From: an uncultured Oscillospiraceae bacterium
GTDB lineage: Bacteria > Bacillota > Clostridia > Oscillospirales > Ruminococcaceae
Reading direction: 5' to 3'
DNA length: 64,000 nucleotides
Assembly (NCBI GenBank): GCA_949299455.1
Contig: CASGAN010000001.1
Span: forward strand, 1-64,000
The notes below the pieces were generated by a model. It was not told the DNA's origin, ran no database searches, and saw only the letters and a list, made by a program, of their open reading frames with translations. The position numbers were made by a program, and so were the translations under genes. This document shows positions 16,847 to 26,902 of the stretch, piece after piece. Each line of letters begins with the position of its first letter. The stretch's first letter is position 1.

Positions 16847-16870
16847 ACTGTTGTTCGTCCTTTCGTGGAT

Positions 16871-17635
16871 TTATGCGCGTGATTTCTTTTTCGAGAAGAA
16901 ATAATCAAACGCCTTTTTAATTGACACATCCCAGAATTCCCAGGTGTGATCGCCCGGCCATTCCTCGTAATACGGTGCAAAGCCGAGCGTGTTAAGCAAA
17001 TCAACAAACCGTTCATTCTGCTCGCGCAGGCTGTCCGATTTACCGCAGGTAATAAACAGACGCGGCGTTTTTCCTTCTGCCGCACAACGCTTTGCCAACA
17101 AGAATAAATCCTGTGATTCCGGAAGCTTATATCCGTCACCGAAAATTGCGGCAAATTCCTGATGACGGCTCTCTTCATCATAACGGTTCTGCATACTCCA
17201 TGCAAGATCTGCAACAGACGAAAATGCCGCGCAGCCCGCATAGCGGTCAGGGTCGGTAAGCATACATTTCATTGCACCGTATCCACCCATCGAAAGACCC
17301 ATTACATACGATTTTTCCGCCGAAAGCGGCAGTGAAAACAACCGATGCATAATTTCGGGCAGTTCTTTATAAACATAACTAAAATAATTCACTCCGTATT
17401 TCATATCGGTATAAAAGCTGCGCTGCACCTCCGGCATAACAACTGCCACACCGTATTCCTGTGCATACCGCTCTACAGCGGTACGACGAAGCCAACCGGT
17501 GCAGTTATCCGACAGGCCATGCAGCAAATAAACGACCCGCACACGCGAAAGCGCGCGGTCATCCGGCAAAAGCACCTGTGCGCTTGTGCTCATGTTAAGC
17601 TCTTTGGAATGAAAATCAGCACGAATGAATGTCAT
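16871..17635 (-). CDS. Alpha/beta-hydrolase esterase (tributyrin esterase / esterase D-like)
   Basis: 254-aa cytoplasmic serine esterase. The catalytic triad is visible: Ser115 in GLSMGGYG, Asp201 in CGKSDSL and His230 in GDHTWEFW. The oxyanion-hole region is LLHGLSDN (37-44). The family (EstA/esterase D, related to acetyl and feruloyl esterases) cleaves short-chain acyl esters, so a role in deacetylating glycans is possible. The glyA terminator lies only 22 bp upstream and no promoter is obvious, so expression may depend on read-through. Confidence 0.82.
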   Translation of the reverse strand: MTFIRADFHSKELNMSTSAQVLLPDDRALSRVRVVYLLHGLSDNCTGWLRRTAVERYAQEYGVAVVMPEVQRSFYTDMKYGVNYFSYVYKELPEIMHRLFSLPLSAEKSYVMGLSMGGYGAMKCMLTDPDRYAGCAAFSSVADLAWSMQNRYDEESRHQEFAAIFGDGYKLPESQDLFLLAKRCAAEGKTPRLFITCGKSDSLREQNERFVDLLNTLGFAPYYEEWPGDHTWEFWDVSIKKAFDYFFSKKKSRA

Positions 17636-17657
17636 AAAAATCTCTCCTTTTCTTTTT

Positions 17658-17694
17658 AAAAAAGCGCGTCAGCCAATCGGCAGACGCGCTTTTT
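17658..17694 (-). terminator. Rho-independent terminator of glyA
   Basis: Stem AAAAAGCGCGTC pairs with GACGCGCTTTTT (17683-17694), with a small inner GCC/GGC helix. The U-run on the minus strand ends just upstream of the esterase ribosome site. Confidence 0.85.
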
Positions 17695-17706
17695 CATTGT
17701 CGTTTC

Positions 17707-18960
17707 TTATTCGTACAGCGGATATTTTGCACACAGCGCGCTGACTGCGGCGCGTACTTCCTCTGCCGTGTTTTCGTAATCGGTTGCTGTTTTGTAAATG
17801 CAGTCGGCAATGACTTCCATGTCCTCTTCTTTTAAGCCGCGGGAAGTGACTGCCGGTGTGCCGATGCGGATACCGCTTGTGACAAACGGGCTCTGCGGAT
17901 CGTCCGGAATTGCATTTTTGTTGACGGTGATATACACGGTATCGAGCCGTTTTTCGAGCTCTTTACCGGTGATGCTCATATTGCGCAGATCAAGCAGAAT
18001 GAGGTGGTTGTCTGTGCCGCCGGAAACGAGCGAGAAGCCTTTTTTCGACAGTGCCTCTGCGAGTGCAGCTGCATTTTTGACAACCTGATGCTGATATGCT
18101 TTAAACGAGTCGGACAATGCTTCACCCAGGCAGACTGCTTTTGCAGCGATGACGTGCATGAGCGGGCCGCCCTGTGTGCCCGGGAAGATCGCTTTGTCGA
18201 TCTGTTTGCCGAGCGCTTCTTTGCACAAAATCATGCCGCCGCGCGGACCGCGGAGTGTTTTGTGTGTTGTTGTGGTGACAACGTCGGCATACGGCACCGG
18301 TGAAGCGTGCTCGCCTGCGGCAACCAAGCCTGCGATGTGCGCCATATCGACCATGAAATATGCGCCGACTTCTTTTGCGATCTCGCTGATTTTTGCAAAG
18401 TCAATTGCACGCGGATATGCGCTGGCGCCTGCAACGATCAGTTTCGGTTTATTCTCAATCGCCAGTGCGCGCAGTTTGTCGTAATCGATGCGGCCGGTTT
18501 CGCTGTCCACACCGTACGGTACGAAGTTATAGTATTTGCCGCTCATGTTGACCGGAGAACCGTGGGTCAGATGGCCGCCGTGTGCCAAGTTCATGCCAAG
18601 CACGGTATCGCCCGGATTCAACAGTGCAAAGTAAACGGCAAGGTTTGCCTGTGCACCCGAGTGCGGCTGAACGTTTACATGCTCTGCGCCGAACAGTTCT
18701 TTTGCGCGCGCGATTGCGATATCCTCGACCACATCGACGCACTCACAGCCGCCGTAATACCGTTTTCCCGAATAGCCCTCTGCATATTTGTTGGTGAGCA
18801 CCGATCCCATCGCCGCCATCACCGCCGGGGTCACAATATTTTCGCTGGCAATCAGTTCGAGATTGCGCCGCTGACGCAAAAGCTCATGGTTCATTGCTTC
18901 TGCCACTTCTTTGTCGTACTGACCGACAAAGCCGATCGTATCCATCATATCACTGTACAT
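17707..18960 (-). CDS. glyA: Serine hydroxymethyltransferase
   Basis: 417-aa PLP enzyme converting serine and tetrahydrofolate to glycine and 5,10-methylene-THF, the main one-carbon source. Family features are 'ELIASEN' (35-41), '[15 protein letters not shown]' (57-71), 'VDMAHIAGL' and the PLP lysine in [14 protein letters not shown] (Lys234). The ATG at 18960 has AAAGGAG 10 nt upstream. Monocistronic with its own promoter and terminator. No glycine riboswitch was seen in the 246-bp gap upstream. Confidence 0.97.
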   Translation of the reverse strand: MYSDMMDTIGFVGQYDKEVAEAMNHELLRQRRNLELIASENIVTPAVMAAMGSVLTNKYAEGYSGKRYYGGCECVDVVEDIAIARAKELFGAEHVNVQPHSGAQANLAVYFALLNPGDTVLGMNLAHGGHLTHGSPVNMSGKYYNFVPYGVDSETGRIDYDKLRALAIENKPKLIVAGASAYPRAIDFAKISEIAKEVGAYFMVDMAHIAGLVAAGEHASPVPYADVVTTTTHKTLRGPRGGMILCKEALGKQIDKAIFPGTQGGPLMHVIAAKAVCLGEALSDSFKAYQHQVVKNAAALAEALSKKGFSLVSGGTDNHLILLDLRNMSITGKELEKRLDTVYITVNKNAIPDDPQSPFVTSGIRIGTPAVTSRGLKEEDMEVIADCIYKTATDYENTAEEVRAAVSALCAKYPLYE

Positions 18961-19017
18961 TGGCAACACACTCCTTTTTTCCTTGCTGTCATGGTTTTCG
19001 TTTTACCGATTATTTGT

Positions 19018-19046
19018 ATTATACCGCAACCGCGTGCATTTGACAA
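19018..19046 (-). promoter_or_regulatory. Sigma-A promoter of glyA
   Basis: Minus strand TTGTCA (19041-19046), 17-bp spacer, TATAAT (19018-19023). Confidence 0.75.
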
Positions 19047-19086
19047 CGAAAATCTGTTTGTTTTTTTGTTTTGCCCAAACGATTGG

Positions 19087-19115
19087 TTGACAGCGTCTGT
19101 TTGCCGTGGTACGAT
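19087..19115 (+). promoter_or_regulatory. Sigma-A promoter of pth-mfd
   Basis: TTGACA (19087-19092), 17-bp spacer, TACGAT (19110-19115). Confidence 0.7.
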
Positions 19116-19206
19116 TAACAAAAAGAATGCGGGGCAGGGGGTGTTTTCCCTTTGCCCCATACTGTGCGTTATGCCGATTTTTCGACAAAAGGAAAGGAAT
19201 TCCCCC

Positions 19207-19800
19207 ATGTTTTTTAAAAAGAAATCATCGAACATTTCATGGATCATCGCAGGACTCGGCAACCCTGAGCCGAAATACGAAATCACCCGCCACAATGCCG
19301 GATTTTTGGCAATCGACCGCATTGCCGACAACGCAAACGTTTCCATTAAAAAAATGAAATTTCACGCGCTGATCGGTGAAGCAGAGCTGGGTGGCGAACG
19401 CTGTCTGCTGTTAAAACCGCTTACCTACATGAACAAAAGCGGCGAAGCGATTGCCGAAGCCATGCGTTATTATCAGATTCCGCCCGAACGCGTTCTTATC
19501 CTGTTTGACGACATCTCGCTCGATCCCGGTAAGCTGCGCATTCGCCAAAAAGGCAGTGCCGGCGGTCATAACGGCATCAAAAGCATCATAGAAATGACAA
19601 AATCGAGCGATTTTCCGCGCATCAAAATCGGCGTGGGCAAAAAGCCGCATCCGGACTACGACTTGGCCGACTGGGTGCTCTCGAAATTCAAAAAAGATGA
19701 ACTGCCGCTCATGGACGAAGCGTTTACCAATGCGGCAGACGCCGCCGCCATGATCGTTTCCGGCAGTGTCGACCGCGCCATGAACCGCTATAACAGCTGA
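19207..19800 (+). CDS. pth: Peptidyl-tRNA hydrolase
   Basis: 197 aa. Pth releases tRNA from prematurely dropped peptidyl-tRNA. The active-site residues are visible: Asn19 in GLGNP, His29 in TRHNAGF, 'TYMNKSG' and 'DDISLDPGKLRIRQKGSAGGHNGIKS'. There is a short basic N-terminal extension (FFKKKSSN). The ATG at 19207 is preceded by AAAGGAA; a much longer upstream in-frame extension overlaps the promoter and antisense glyA and is rejected. The pth-mfd gene order is conserved in Firmicutes; the gap here is 22 bp. Confidence 0.96.
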   Translation: MFFKKKSSNISWIIAGLGNPEPKYEITRHNAGFLAIDRIADNANVSIKKMKFHALIGEAELGGERCLLLKPLTYMNKSGEAIAEAMRYYQIPPERVLILFDDISLDPGKLRIRQKGSAGGHNGIKSIIEMTKSSDFPRIKIGVGKKPHPDYDLADWVLSKFKKDELPLMDEAFTNAADAAAMIVSGSVDRAMNRYNS

Positions 19801-19822
19801 TTTTATAAAAAGGAGGATTCCC

Positions 19823-22800
19823 GTGAATCTGTTTGCTCAAATCGCACATGCGCTCCCTGCTTATCGGTCGCTTGTCAAAAGCTTAAAGGACGGGCGTTCC
19901 CCTGTTTTACTGGTCGGCGCATCGGAAATCCACAAAGCGCACCTGCTCTGCGGCGCATTCGACGAATTTGCAGGCTCGATGCTCGTGCTCACACATGACG
20001 AGCCGTCCGCACGTGCACTGATTCACAATATTAACGCCTTTTTCGACGATGAGCGTGCCGTGCTCTATCCGCAGCGCGATTTTAACCTGCACGACTTGGA
20101 AGCTTCCTCTCGCGAATACGAACAGCTCCGCATCAGTGTGCTGCGCCGCTTATTGGACTCAGAAGCACTCATCGTCGTTGCAAGCATCGAGGCAGTATTG
20201 CAGTACACCCTGCCGCCTGCCGCACTCAAAGAGAGCACGTTTTCCCTCGCGGTGGGTGACACCGTGGATGTGCAGTCGCTTGCCGAACACCTCACCCACG
20301 CAGGATATGAAAGCCGTCCCCAAATCGAGGGTGTGGCACAATTTTCGATCCGCGGCGGCATTATCGACATCTATCCGCCTGCACTCCCTGCACCCGTCCG
20401 TATCGAGCTCTGGGACGATGAGATTGACACGATGAGCTTTTTTGAAGTCCAGTCCCAGCGCCGGACAGACTCTGTCGAATCAGTTCAAATCACACCTGCG
20501 TGTGAAATCTTTCCACAATCGGTCGCTTCCCTTGTGGAAAACTTGACGGCTCTCGAGAAAAAAACGCGTCAAAAGGACGCAAAAGCGCTGTTTGCAAAAG
20601 ATATTGCACAGTTAAAGGGCGGTGTCGTTCCGCCGTCCTACGACCGGTATTTAGCACTCATCCACGAAACGCCGGCGACGCTGTTTGACTATTTCCCGCG
20701 CGGCATCATCGCCGTGAGCGAATACACCTCGATCCGCGAAACATCCAAAACGTATCTCTGGCAGCAGCAGGAGGATCAAAAGGAGATGCTCGAAAACGGA
20801 GAGCTCACAAAAGAGCTCATCCGCTTTGACACATCGCTCGCCGACATTATCCGCCGCACCGCCGCCTATCCGACCGTATTTTTAGACACATTTGCGCACA
20901 CAAACAGCGAAATGACATTTGCAGAACTTCTTTCCGTTTCACCGGTGCAAACGAGTCCGTTTTCCGGCGAGTTAAAGTTATTAGAAGAAGACGTCCGCCC
21001 GCTCCTTACGGAAAAATACGCAATCTTCCTGCTTGCGGGTACGCAGAAATCGGCCGATGCACTGGCTGGCGACTTGCGCGCACGCGGGCTCCCCGCCTCC
21101 ACCGATCAGACCGTTTCTCTTGACGACTGCATGGGACGCATCACAGTGCTCTCCAATCATTTGACGAGCGGCTTTGAATATCCGGAAATTAAGGTGAGCG
21201 TCATCACAACCGGCTTCCAGACCGAATTGCGCAAACGCCGCACCCGCCACAAAAAAGGCCGCGGGCTAAAAAGCCTCACTGATCTCTCAAAAGGCGATCT
21301 CGTTGTGCACGTTTCCCACGGCATCGGTGTGTTCGAGGGTGTCGAAAAGCTTGAGATGCAGGGTATTGTCAAGGATTATATCAAAATCTCCTATGCCGGT
21401 TCAGACGTGCTGTTTGTGCCGGTCACGCAGATGGATCTCGTATCGAAATACATCGGTACAAAGGACGACACCAAGGTAAAACTCAACAAACTCCACTCCG
21501 CCGAATGGCAGAATACACGCCGCCGTGCAAAACAGGCCGTTGCCGAGATGGCGGACGAACTGATTGCGCTGTATGCGAAACGAATGCAGGCACCCGGCTA
21601 TGCGTTCAGCGCCGATACCGAGTGGCAGAAAGACTTTGAACAGCACTTTGCCTTTTCGGAAACGGACGATCAGCTTCGGTGCACCGACGAGATCAAGCAC
21701 GACATGGAACAGCCGCACCCGATGGACCGTGTGCTGTGCGGCGACGTCGGCTTCGGCAAAACAGAGGTGGCAATGCGTGCCGCGTTTAAATGCGTAAGCG
21801 ACGGCAAGCAGTGCGCCGTCCTATGCCCAACGACAATCCTCGCATGGCAGCATTACCAGTCGTTTTTAAAACGGTTTGAAGCATTCCCGGTCAACATCGA
21901 AGTGCTCTCCCGCTTCCGTACGCCGAAACAGCAAAAGGAAATCGTGAAAAAGGCGGCGCGCGGTCAGATCGACATCTTAATCGGCACGCACCGCATTGTG
22001 CAAAAGGACATCGAGTTTAAAGACTTAGGGCTTGCCATCGTCGACGAGGAACAGCGCTTCGGTGTGAAACACAAGGAGCGGTTTAAAGAGATGTTCACGG
22101 GTGTCGATATGCTCACCCTTTCCGCAACGCCGATTCCGCGCACGCTCAACATGGCAATCAGCGGCATCCGCGATATGTCGGTCATTGAGCAGGCGCCGAT
22201 GGACCGCCATCCCGTGCAGACATATGTCATTGAATATAATGGTGCAATCATCGGCGATGCGATCAAAAAGGAACTGCGCCGCGGCGGTCAGGTGTACTAT
22301 ATTCACAACCGTATCGAAACGATTGAGCACTGCGCCGCAAAAATTCAGTCGATGGTGCCGCAGGCGCGGATTGCGATCGCACACGGCCGCATGGAAGAAC
22401 ACGAGCTTTCCGAGATCTGGCGGATGCTTCTAGAACACGAAATCGACATTCTTGTGTGCACGACGCTCATCGAAACGGGCGTGGACGTTGCAAACTGCAA
22501 CACGCTCATCATCGAGGACGCCGATCACATGGGACTCTCCCAGCTTTACCAGCTGCGCGGGCGTGTCGGACGTTCGACCCGCCGTGCATTCGCGTATTTC
22601 ACGTTCACCCGCGGCAAGGTGCTCACCGAAATCGCCGCAAAACGGCTGTCTGCCATCCGCGAATTCACAAAATTCGGCTCAGGCTTCCGCATTGCACTGC
22701 GTGACTTGGAAATCCGCGGTGCCGGCAGCATCTTAGGCGCAAGACAGCACGGCCACATGGAGGCGGTCGGCTATGAGATGTATCTGCGGCTGTTGTCCGA

Positions 22801-23290
22801 AGCGATTGCCGAGAAAAAAGGCGAACCGGTAAAACAGCAGACATACGAATGCCAGATCGATCTGCGTTTAGACGCACACATTCCCGAAACGTATATCAGC
22901 GAGCTTTCCCAGCGGATTGATATTTACAAAAAAATCGCTGCGATCCATGACAAAGCCGACAGCATGGATGTCATCGACGAGCTCATCGACCGCTTCGGCG
23001 ACCCGCCTGCCGCGGTATTAAGCCTTGTTGACGTCGCACTTCTGCGCAACACGCTCGCTTCGTTCGGATTTGAAGAAATCAACGAAAAACCGCAGGGACT
23101 TCTTTTGTATCCAAAAGAGCTCGACATGGAGATTTCCGCGAAAATTGCCGCCGCGATGAAAAACCGCGTGCTTGTAAACACCGCCGGACGGCCGCACCTA
23201 GTCGTCAAGCCGAAACGCGGCGAAAAGATGAACGCCGTGGCAGTTCTGCGTGAAGTTGTCGAAGCGCTTTCTGACGGGCAAAAAACGTAA
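19823..23290 (+). CDS. mfd: Transcription-repair coupling factor Mfd
   Basis: 1155-aa DNA translocase that removes stalled RNA polymerase at lesions and recruits UvrA. In order: UvrB-like N-terminal domains (about 1-380); the CarD-like RNA-polymerase interaction domain ('KGDLVVHVSHGIGVFEG', about 488-505); RecG-type helicase domains with Walker A DVGFGKTE (about 639-646), DEEQRFGV and 'LSATPIPRTL'; the TRG motif region; and a C-terminal domain ('YISELSQRIDIYKKIA'). The start is GTG at 19823 with AAGGAGG 7 nt upstream. It is cotranscribed with pth. Confidence 0.97.
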   Translation: MNLFAQIAHALPAYRSLVKSLKDGRSPVLLVGASEIHKAHLLCGAFDEFAGSMLVLTHDEPSARALIHNINAFFDDERAVLYPQRDFNLHDLEASSREYEQLRISVLRRLLDSEALIVVASIEAVLQYTLPPAALKESTFSLAVGDTVDVQSLAEHLTHAGYESRPQIEGVAQFSIRGGIIDIYPPALPAPVRIELWDDEIDTMSFFEVQSQRRTDSVESVQITPACEIFPQSVASLVENLTALEKKTRQKDAKALFAKDIAQLKGGVVPPSYDRYLALIHETPATLFDYFPRGIIAVSEYTSIRETSKTYLWQQQEDQKEMLENGELTKELIRFDTSLADIIRRTAAYPTVFLDTFAHTNSEMTFAELLSVSPVQTSPFSGELKLLEEDVRPLLTEKYAIFLLAGTQKSADALAGDLRARGLPASTDQTVSLDDCMGRITVLSNHLTSGFEYPEIKVSVITTGFQTELRKRRTRHKKGRGLKSLTDLSKGDLVVHVSHGIGVFEGVEKLEMQGIVKDYIKISYAGSDVLFVPVTQMDLVSKYIGTKDDTKVKLNKLHSAEWQNTRRRAKQAVAEMADELIALYAKRMQAPGYAFSADTEWQKDFEQHFAFSETDDQLRCTDEIKHDMEQPHPMDRVLCGDVGFGKTEVAMRAAFKCVSDGKQCAVLCPTTILAWQHYQSFLKRFEAFPVNIEVLSRFRTPKQQKEIVKKAARGQIDILIGTHRIVQKDIEFKDLGLAIVDEEQRFGVKHKERFKEMFTGVDMLTLSATPIPRTLNMAISGIRDMSVIEQAPMDRHPVQTYVIEYNGAIIGDAIKKELRRGGQVYYIHNRIETIEHCAAKIQSMVPQARIAIAHGRMEEHELSEIWRMLLEHEIDILVCTTLIETGVDVANCNTLIIEDADHMGLSQLYQLRGRVGRSTRRAFAYFTFTRGKVLTEIAAKRLSAIREFTKFGSGFRIALRDLEIRGAGSILGARQHGHMEAVGYEMYLRLLSEAIAEKKGEPVKQQTYECQIDLRLDAHIPETYISELSQRIDIYKKIAAIHDKADSMDVIDELIDRFGDPPAAVLSLVDVALLRNTLASFGFEEINEKPQGLLLYPKELDMEISAKIAAAMKNRVLVNTAGRPHLVVKPKRGEKMNAVAVLREVVEALSDGQKT

Positions 23291-23297
23291 GTTTTGC

Positions 23298-23326
23298 TTG
23301 CGCTCACTACGTTTTTCATTTATAAT
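23298..23326 (+). promoter_or_regulatory. Sigma-A promoter of manA-glk
   Basis: TTGCGC (23298-23303), 17-bp spacer, TATAAT (23321-23326). An imperfect AAAAACGTA/TACGTTTTT hairpin spanning the mfd stop overlaps it and may terminate mfd transcription. Confidence 0.6.
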
Positions 23327-23383
23327 AGATAGAAAGAAAAACAGAACGTTCTGTTTGAATGTGTAAAAAGGAGAGAATCAAGC

Positions 23384-24346
23384 ATGTATCCACTCAAATT
23401 GATTTCCCCGCTCAAAGATTATATCTGGGGCGGCACAAAGCTCAAAGAAGAATTCAACAAACAAACCGATCTTTCGAAAGTTGCGGAGAGCTGGCAGCTT
23501 TCGTGCCACAAAGACGGCAGCAGTGTGATTGCAAACGGTGAATTTGCAGGAAAAACACTGCCGGAATATATCGAAGCAAACGGCCGCGGTGTACTGGGCA
23601 GTGACTGCGATTCGTTTGAAAACTTCCCGGTTTTAATCAAACTCATCGACGCAAAAGACAACCTGTCGGTTCAGGTGCATCCGAACAACGACTATGCACT
23701 CCGTGTCGAGGGTGAATACGGCAAAACCGAGATGTGGTACATCGTTGACTGTGAGCCGGGCGCAACACTGCTCTATGGCTTTAAACACGAAATTTCCAAA
23801 GAGGAATTTGCAGAGCGCATTGCAAACAACACCCTGCTTGAGGTGACCAATGCAGTTGAAGTGCACAAAGGCGACTGCTTCTTCATCGAAGCCGGCACCC
23901 TGCACGCCATCGGCAAAGGCATCCTGATCGCTGAGATTCAGCAGAACTCGAACACCACCTACCGTATTTATGACTACGGCCGTGTTGGCAACGACGGCAA
24001 ACCGCGTGAACTCCACGTTGAAAAAGCAAAAGACGTGACCGCACTCGTTCCGCCGACCCGTCCGACCAAACCGCAGGGCGATCCGGTGGACTGCGGCGGC
24101 TATGTGAGCACGATGCTCAGCTCCTGCGAATACTTCACCGTTCATGCGCTCGACGTAAAAACAGGCGCTGCACTCTCGGTCGACGACAAATCGTTCCACT
24201 CGCTGATGTGCCTGAGCGGATCGTTCACATTTGAGAGCGCACACGGCGATCTCACCATCGAAAAAGGCGACAGCGTATTCCTGCCGGCAGGCTACGGCGC
24301 ATACACTGTAAAAGGCACCGGCGAACTGATCGTCACAACCGTATAA
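23384..24346 (+). CDS. manA: Mannose-6-phosphate isomerase, type I (zinc)
   Basis: 320-aa cupin-fold enzyme interconverting mannose-6-P and fructose-6-P. Zinc ligands are visible: His99 in QVHPN, Glu116 in KTEMW and His174 in EAGTLHAIG. The short Firmicute form has a C-terminal second cupin ('FLPAGYGAYTVKGTG'). AAGGAG lies about 10 nt before the ATG. A ROK kinase follows after 22 bp; sugars could pass from kinase to isomerase. Mannose released by the GH125 enzyme at 1.4-2.6 kb is a plausible source (inference). Confidence 0.95.
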   Translation: MYPLKLISPLKDYIWGGTKLKEEFNKQTDLSKVAESWQLSCHKDGSSVIANGEFAGKTLPEYIEANGRGVLGSDCDSFENFPVLIKLIDAKDNLSVQVHPNNDYALRVEGEYGKTEMWYIVDCEPGATLLYGFKHEISKEEFAERIANNTLLEVTNAVEVHKGDCFFIEAGTLHAIGKGILIAEIQQNSNTTYRIYDYGRVGNDGKPRELHVEKAKDVTALVPPTRPTKPQGDPVDCGGYVSTMLSSCEYFTVHALDVKTGAALSVDDKSFHSLMCLSGSFTFESAHGDLTIEKGDSVFLPAGYGAYTVKGTGELIVTTV

Positions 24347-24368
24347 TATAAAAACGGAGGAATCACTC

Positions 24369-25325
24369 ATGAAATACTATATCGGCATTGACTTGGGCGG
24401 CACCAACATTGCGGCAGGTGTTGTCAACGAAAACAAAGAAATCGTCGCAAAAACAAGCATTAAAACCGGCAGCGGCCGTGACGTGAACCTGATCGTCGAC
24501 GACATGGCACTCGCAGCAAAAACAGCGGCAGAGAGCGCAGAGCTCACTTTTGACGATGTGGAATGGATCGGCATCGGCGCACCGGGCACCGCAAACAAAG
24601 CAACCGGCATCATCGAATATTCGAACAACCTCGACTGGTACAACGTTCCGCTCGTTTCGATGCTCGAAGAGCGCACCGGCAAAAAAGTGTTCATTGAAAA
24701 CGACGCGAACGCAGCTGCATACGGCGAATATGTTGCCGGCGCTGCAAAAGACGCAGATTCGTCCGTCATGGTAACACTCGGCACCGGCGTCGGCGGCGGT
24801 ATTGTTTTGAATAACAAAATCTACACCGGCTTTAACTTTGCAGGCGCAGAGCTTGGCCACTCGGTCATCGTTGTCGACGGCCGTCAGTGCACCTGCGGAC
24901 GCAAAGGCTGCCTTGAGGCATATGCAAGCGCAACCGGTTTGATCGTCACCACAAAAGAATACATGGAGCAGTACAAAGATTCCGTGATGTGGGACATCGT
25001 TGAGGGCGACATCTCGAAAGTCAACGGCCGTACCGCATTTGACGCAATGCGCAAAGGCGACGAAGCCGGCAAACTGGTTGTCGACGAATACATCAAATAT
25101 CTGGCTTGCGGTGTGACAAATATCATCAACACCTTCCAGCCGGATATTCTGTGCATCGGCGGCGGCATCTCCCACGAAGGCGACACCCTGATGGTTCCGC
25201 TCAAAGAGATCGTTGCCCGTGAGGTTTACTCGCGCAACAGTGCGCAGAACACCGAGATCGTCGCAGCATCGCTCGGCAATGATGCCGGCATCATCGGTGC
25301 AGCTCTGCTCGGTTTGGCAGACTGA
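24369..25325 (+). CDS. glcK: ROK-family glucokinase
   Basis: 318-aa sugar kinase. The phosphate motif is DLGGTN (8-13), the catalytic base is Asp112 in ENDANAAAYGE, and the ROK zinc site is formed by His164, Cys174, Cys176 and Cys181 (QCTCGRKGCLEAYAS). Length and ELGH fit glucokinase, but ROK kinases for mannose, fructose or ManNAc look alike. Its position right after manA makes mannose phosphorylation an alternative. CGGAGG is upstream, and a terminator follows. Confidence 0.88.
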   Translation: MKYYIGIDLGGTNIAAGVVNENKEIVAKTSIKTGSGRDVNLIVDDMALAAKTAAESAELTFDDVEWIGIGAPGTANKATGIIEYSNNLDWYNVPLVSMLEERTGKKVFIENDANAAAYGEYVAGAAKDADSSVMVTLGTGVGGGIVLNNKIYTGFNFAGAELGHSVIVVDGRQCTCGRKGCLEAYASATGLIVTTKEYMEQYKDSVMWDIVEGDISKVNGRTAFDAMRKGDEAGKLVVDEYIKYLACGVTNIINTFQPDILCIGGGISHEGDTLMVPLKEIVAREVYSRNSAQNTEIVAASLGNDAGIIGAALLGLAD

Positions 25326-25340
25326 TTGATTATACGATAC

Positions 25341-25375
25341 AAAACAGGCAGAACGGGCTCGTTCTGCCTCGTTTT
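25341..25375 (+). terminator. Rho-independent terminator after the ROK kinase
   Basis: GGCAGAAC (25347-25354) pairs with GTTCTGCC (25361-25368), flanked by AAAAC and GTTTT. It lies directly before the sulfatase ribosome site. Confidence 0.75.
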
Positions 25376-25394
25376 ATAAAGGAGAAGACTTTTT

Positions 25395-26882
25395 ATGAAT
25401 CATCCAAATATCCTGCTCATCCACGCCGATCAGCACCGTGCGGATTGCTTAGGCTGCATGGGAAACCCGGATGTTAAAACGCCACAGATCGATGCACTTG
25501 CTGCTGACGGTGTGCGGCATACCCGCCACTACACCGTATACCCCGTTTGCACACCGTCGCGCTATTCGATGCTCTCAGGACTGTATCCGCACCAGCACAC
25601 CGGATGGACGAACGTGTCGTCCATCCCTTCGCACACCCGCACATTCCCGAAAATGCTGAAAAAATCGGGCTATCACACCACGGCAGTCGGAAAAATGCAC
25701 ATGTCCCCTACGTATCTGGACGTGGGCTTTGACGAGCTTATCCTTGCGGAACAGTGCGGCGTCGGCCGGTATGAGGACGAATATCACGAAATGCTCGCCG
25801 ACAAAGGAAAAATCGACGCAGTCGACGTGCGCGATCAGGTGCTCGAAGTCCGCGCACACGCATCGGCAGACTATTTCGCATCGTTCGGCGCAGAGGAATC
25901 CGATCTGCCGCTTTCGGAATATTCGACCGAATGGATCACCGAACAGGCACTCTCCGAGATTCAAAACTGGAACCATGAGGGCGGCCGCTTTTTGATGGTC
26001 GGGTATGTAAAACCCCACCACCCGTTTGACCCGCCTGCACCCTACAGCACGATGTACGATCCGGACAAGCTCACGCTTCTGCCCGATTTCACAGCAGAGA
26101 ACCTCCCTGTCGATTACGCACGCAACCCGGGCTATTTTGACATGAAAACGCTCACAGAACCAGCACTTCGCAAAGCAATGGCGCTCTATTACGGCTGTAT
26201 CACCGAAATCGACGATGGCGTCGGCCGATTGGTTGCCGCGCTCAAAGAAGCCGGCCTTTACGAAAACACAATGATCATTTACACCTCTGATCACGGTGAA
26301 TTTTTGGGCTGTCATCACATGCTGTTAAAAGGCAATCACCTGTATGAGCCGCTCGCAAAAATCCCGCTCATTATCAAATATCCTGAAAATACACGTGCCG
26401 GTATCGTCGACGAAGGACTCAGTGAAAACATCGACCTTGCACCGACGATTCTGCGGGTCGCAAACGCCCAAATCCCCTATGAAATGAGCAAGATTTATTT
26501 AAACGAAGGTGTTTCGCGTCCGTTTGCATTTTCGGAAGGCGACTACGGCGCAGGCAAAAGTGACCGTTGCTTCCACTATATGATTCGGGACGAGCGGTTT
26601 AAACTGATTCTGACCGGTTCGTTTGAAAAAGGACTCTTGTTCGATCTGCAAAAAGACCCGAACGAGCTTGATAACCTGTTTGACCATCCGGAATACCGCG
26701 CCGTCCGTTCTCTTTTGACCACAAAGCTTTCGTCGTATCTCTTGTTCCACGCACAGACGCCGAACTGTCACGAACCGAATGCCGCCGTGTTGGTCGACAA
26801 GGAAACCACTGACGCACGAAGCCTGAAAGTACGCACGCTGATCGAGCAAAAAACAGGCATTCTCCCCGCCGGAAACGAATGA
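25395..26882 (+). CDS. Type I sulfatase (formylglycine-dependent)
   Basis: 495-aa sulfatase-superfamily hydrolase. The metal-binding start is 'LLIHADQHRADCLG' (Asp12). The maturation motif is Cys52-T-P-S-Arg56, so Cys is oxidised to formylglycine by an anaerobic maturase or FGE encoded elsewhere. 'GKMH' and 'YTSDHGEFLG' carry further metal and substrate residues. With no signal peptide, it should work in the cytoplasm on imported sulfated sugars, for example from mucin or glycosaminoglycans; the substrate is not determinable. Phosphonate monoester hydrolases share the fold. It lies between a kinase terminator and the nagA promoter. Confidence 0.88.
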   Translation: MNHPNILLIHADQHRADCLGCMGNPDVKTPQIDALAADGVRHTRHYTVYPVCTPSRYSMLSGLYPHQHTGWTNVSSIPSHTRTFPKMLKKSGYHTTAVGKMHMSPTYLDVGFDELILAEQCGVGRYEDEYHEMLADKGKIDAVDVRDQVLEVRAHASADYFASFGAEESDLPLSEYSTEWITEQALSEIQNWNHEGGRFLMVGYVKPHHPFDPPAPYSTMYDPDKLTLLPDFTAENLPVDYARNPGYFDMKTLTEPALRKAMALYYGCITEIDDGVGRLVAALKEAGLYENTMIIYTSDHGEFLGCHHMLLKGNHLYEPLAKIPLIIKYPENTRAGIVDEGLSENIDLAPTILRVANAQIPYEMSKIYLNEGVSRPFAFSEGDYGAGKSDRCFHYMIRDERFKLILTGSFEKGLLFDLQKDPNELDNLFDHPEYRAVRSLLTTKLSSYLLFHAQTPNCHEPNAAVLVDKETTDARSLKVRTLIEQKTGILPAGNE

Positions 26883-26902
26883 GAAAAACGGTGTCTTACC
26901 GC

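Noticed and set aside
18307-19206. Long N-terminal extension of pth
   Set aside because: The in-frame extension runs antisense through glyA and over the pth promoter. The ATG at 19207 has a ribosome site and gives a normal Pth.
18961-19206. Possible glycine riboswitch before glyA
   Set aside because: No tandem aptamer core or terminator structure was recognised; the gap holds two divergent sigma-A promoters instead.
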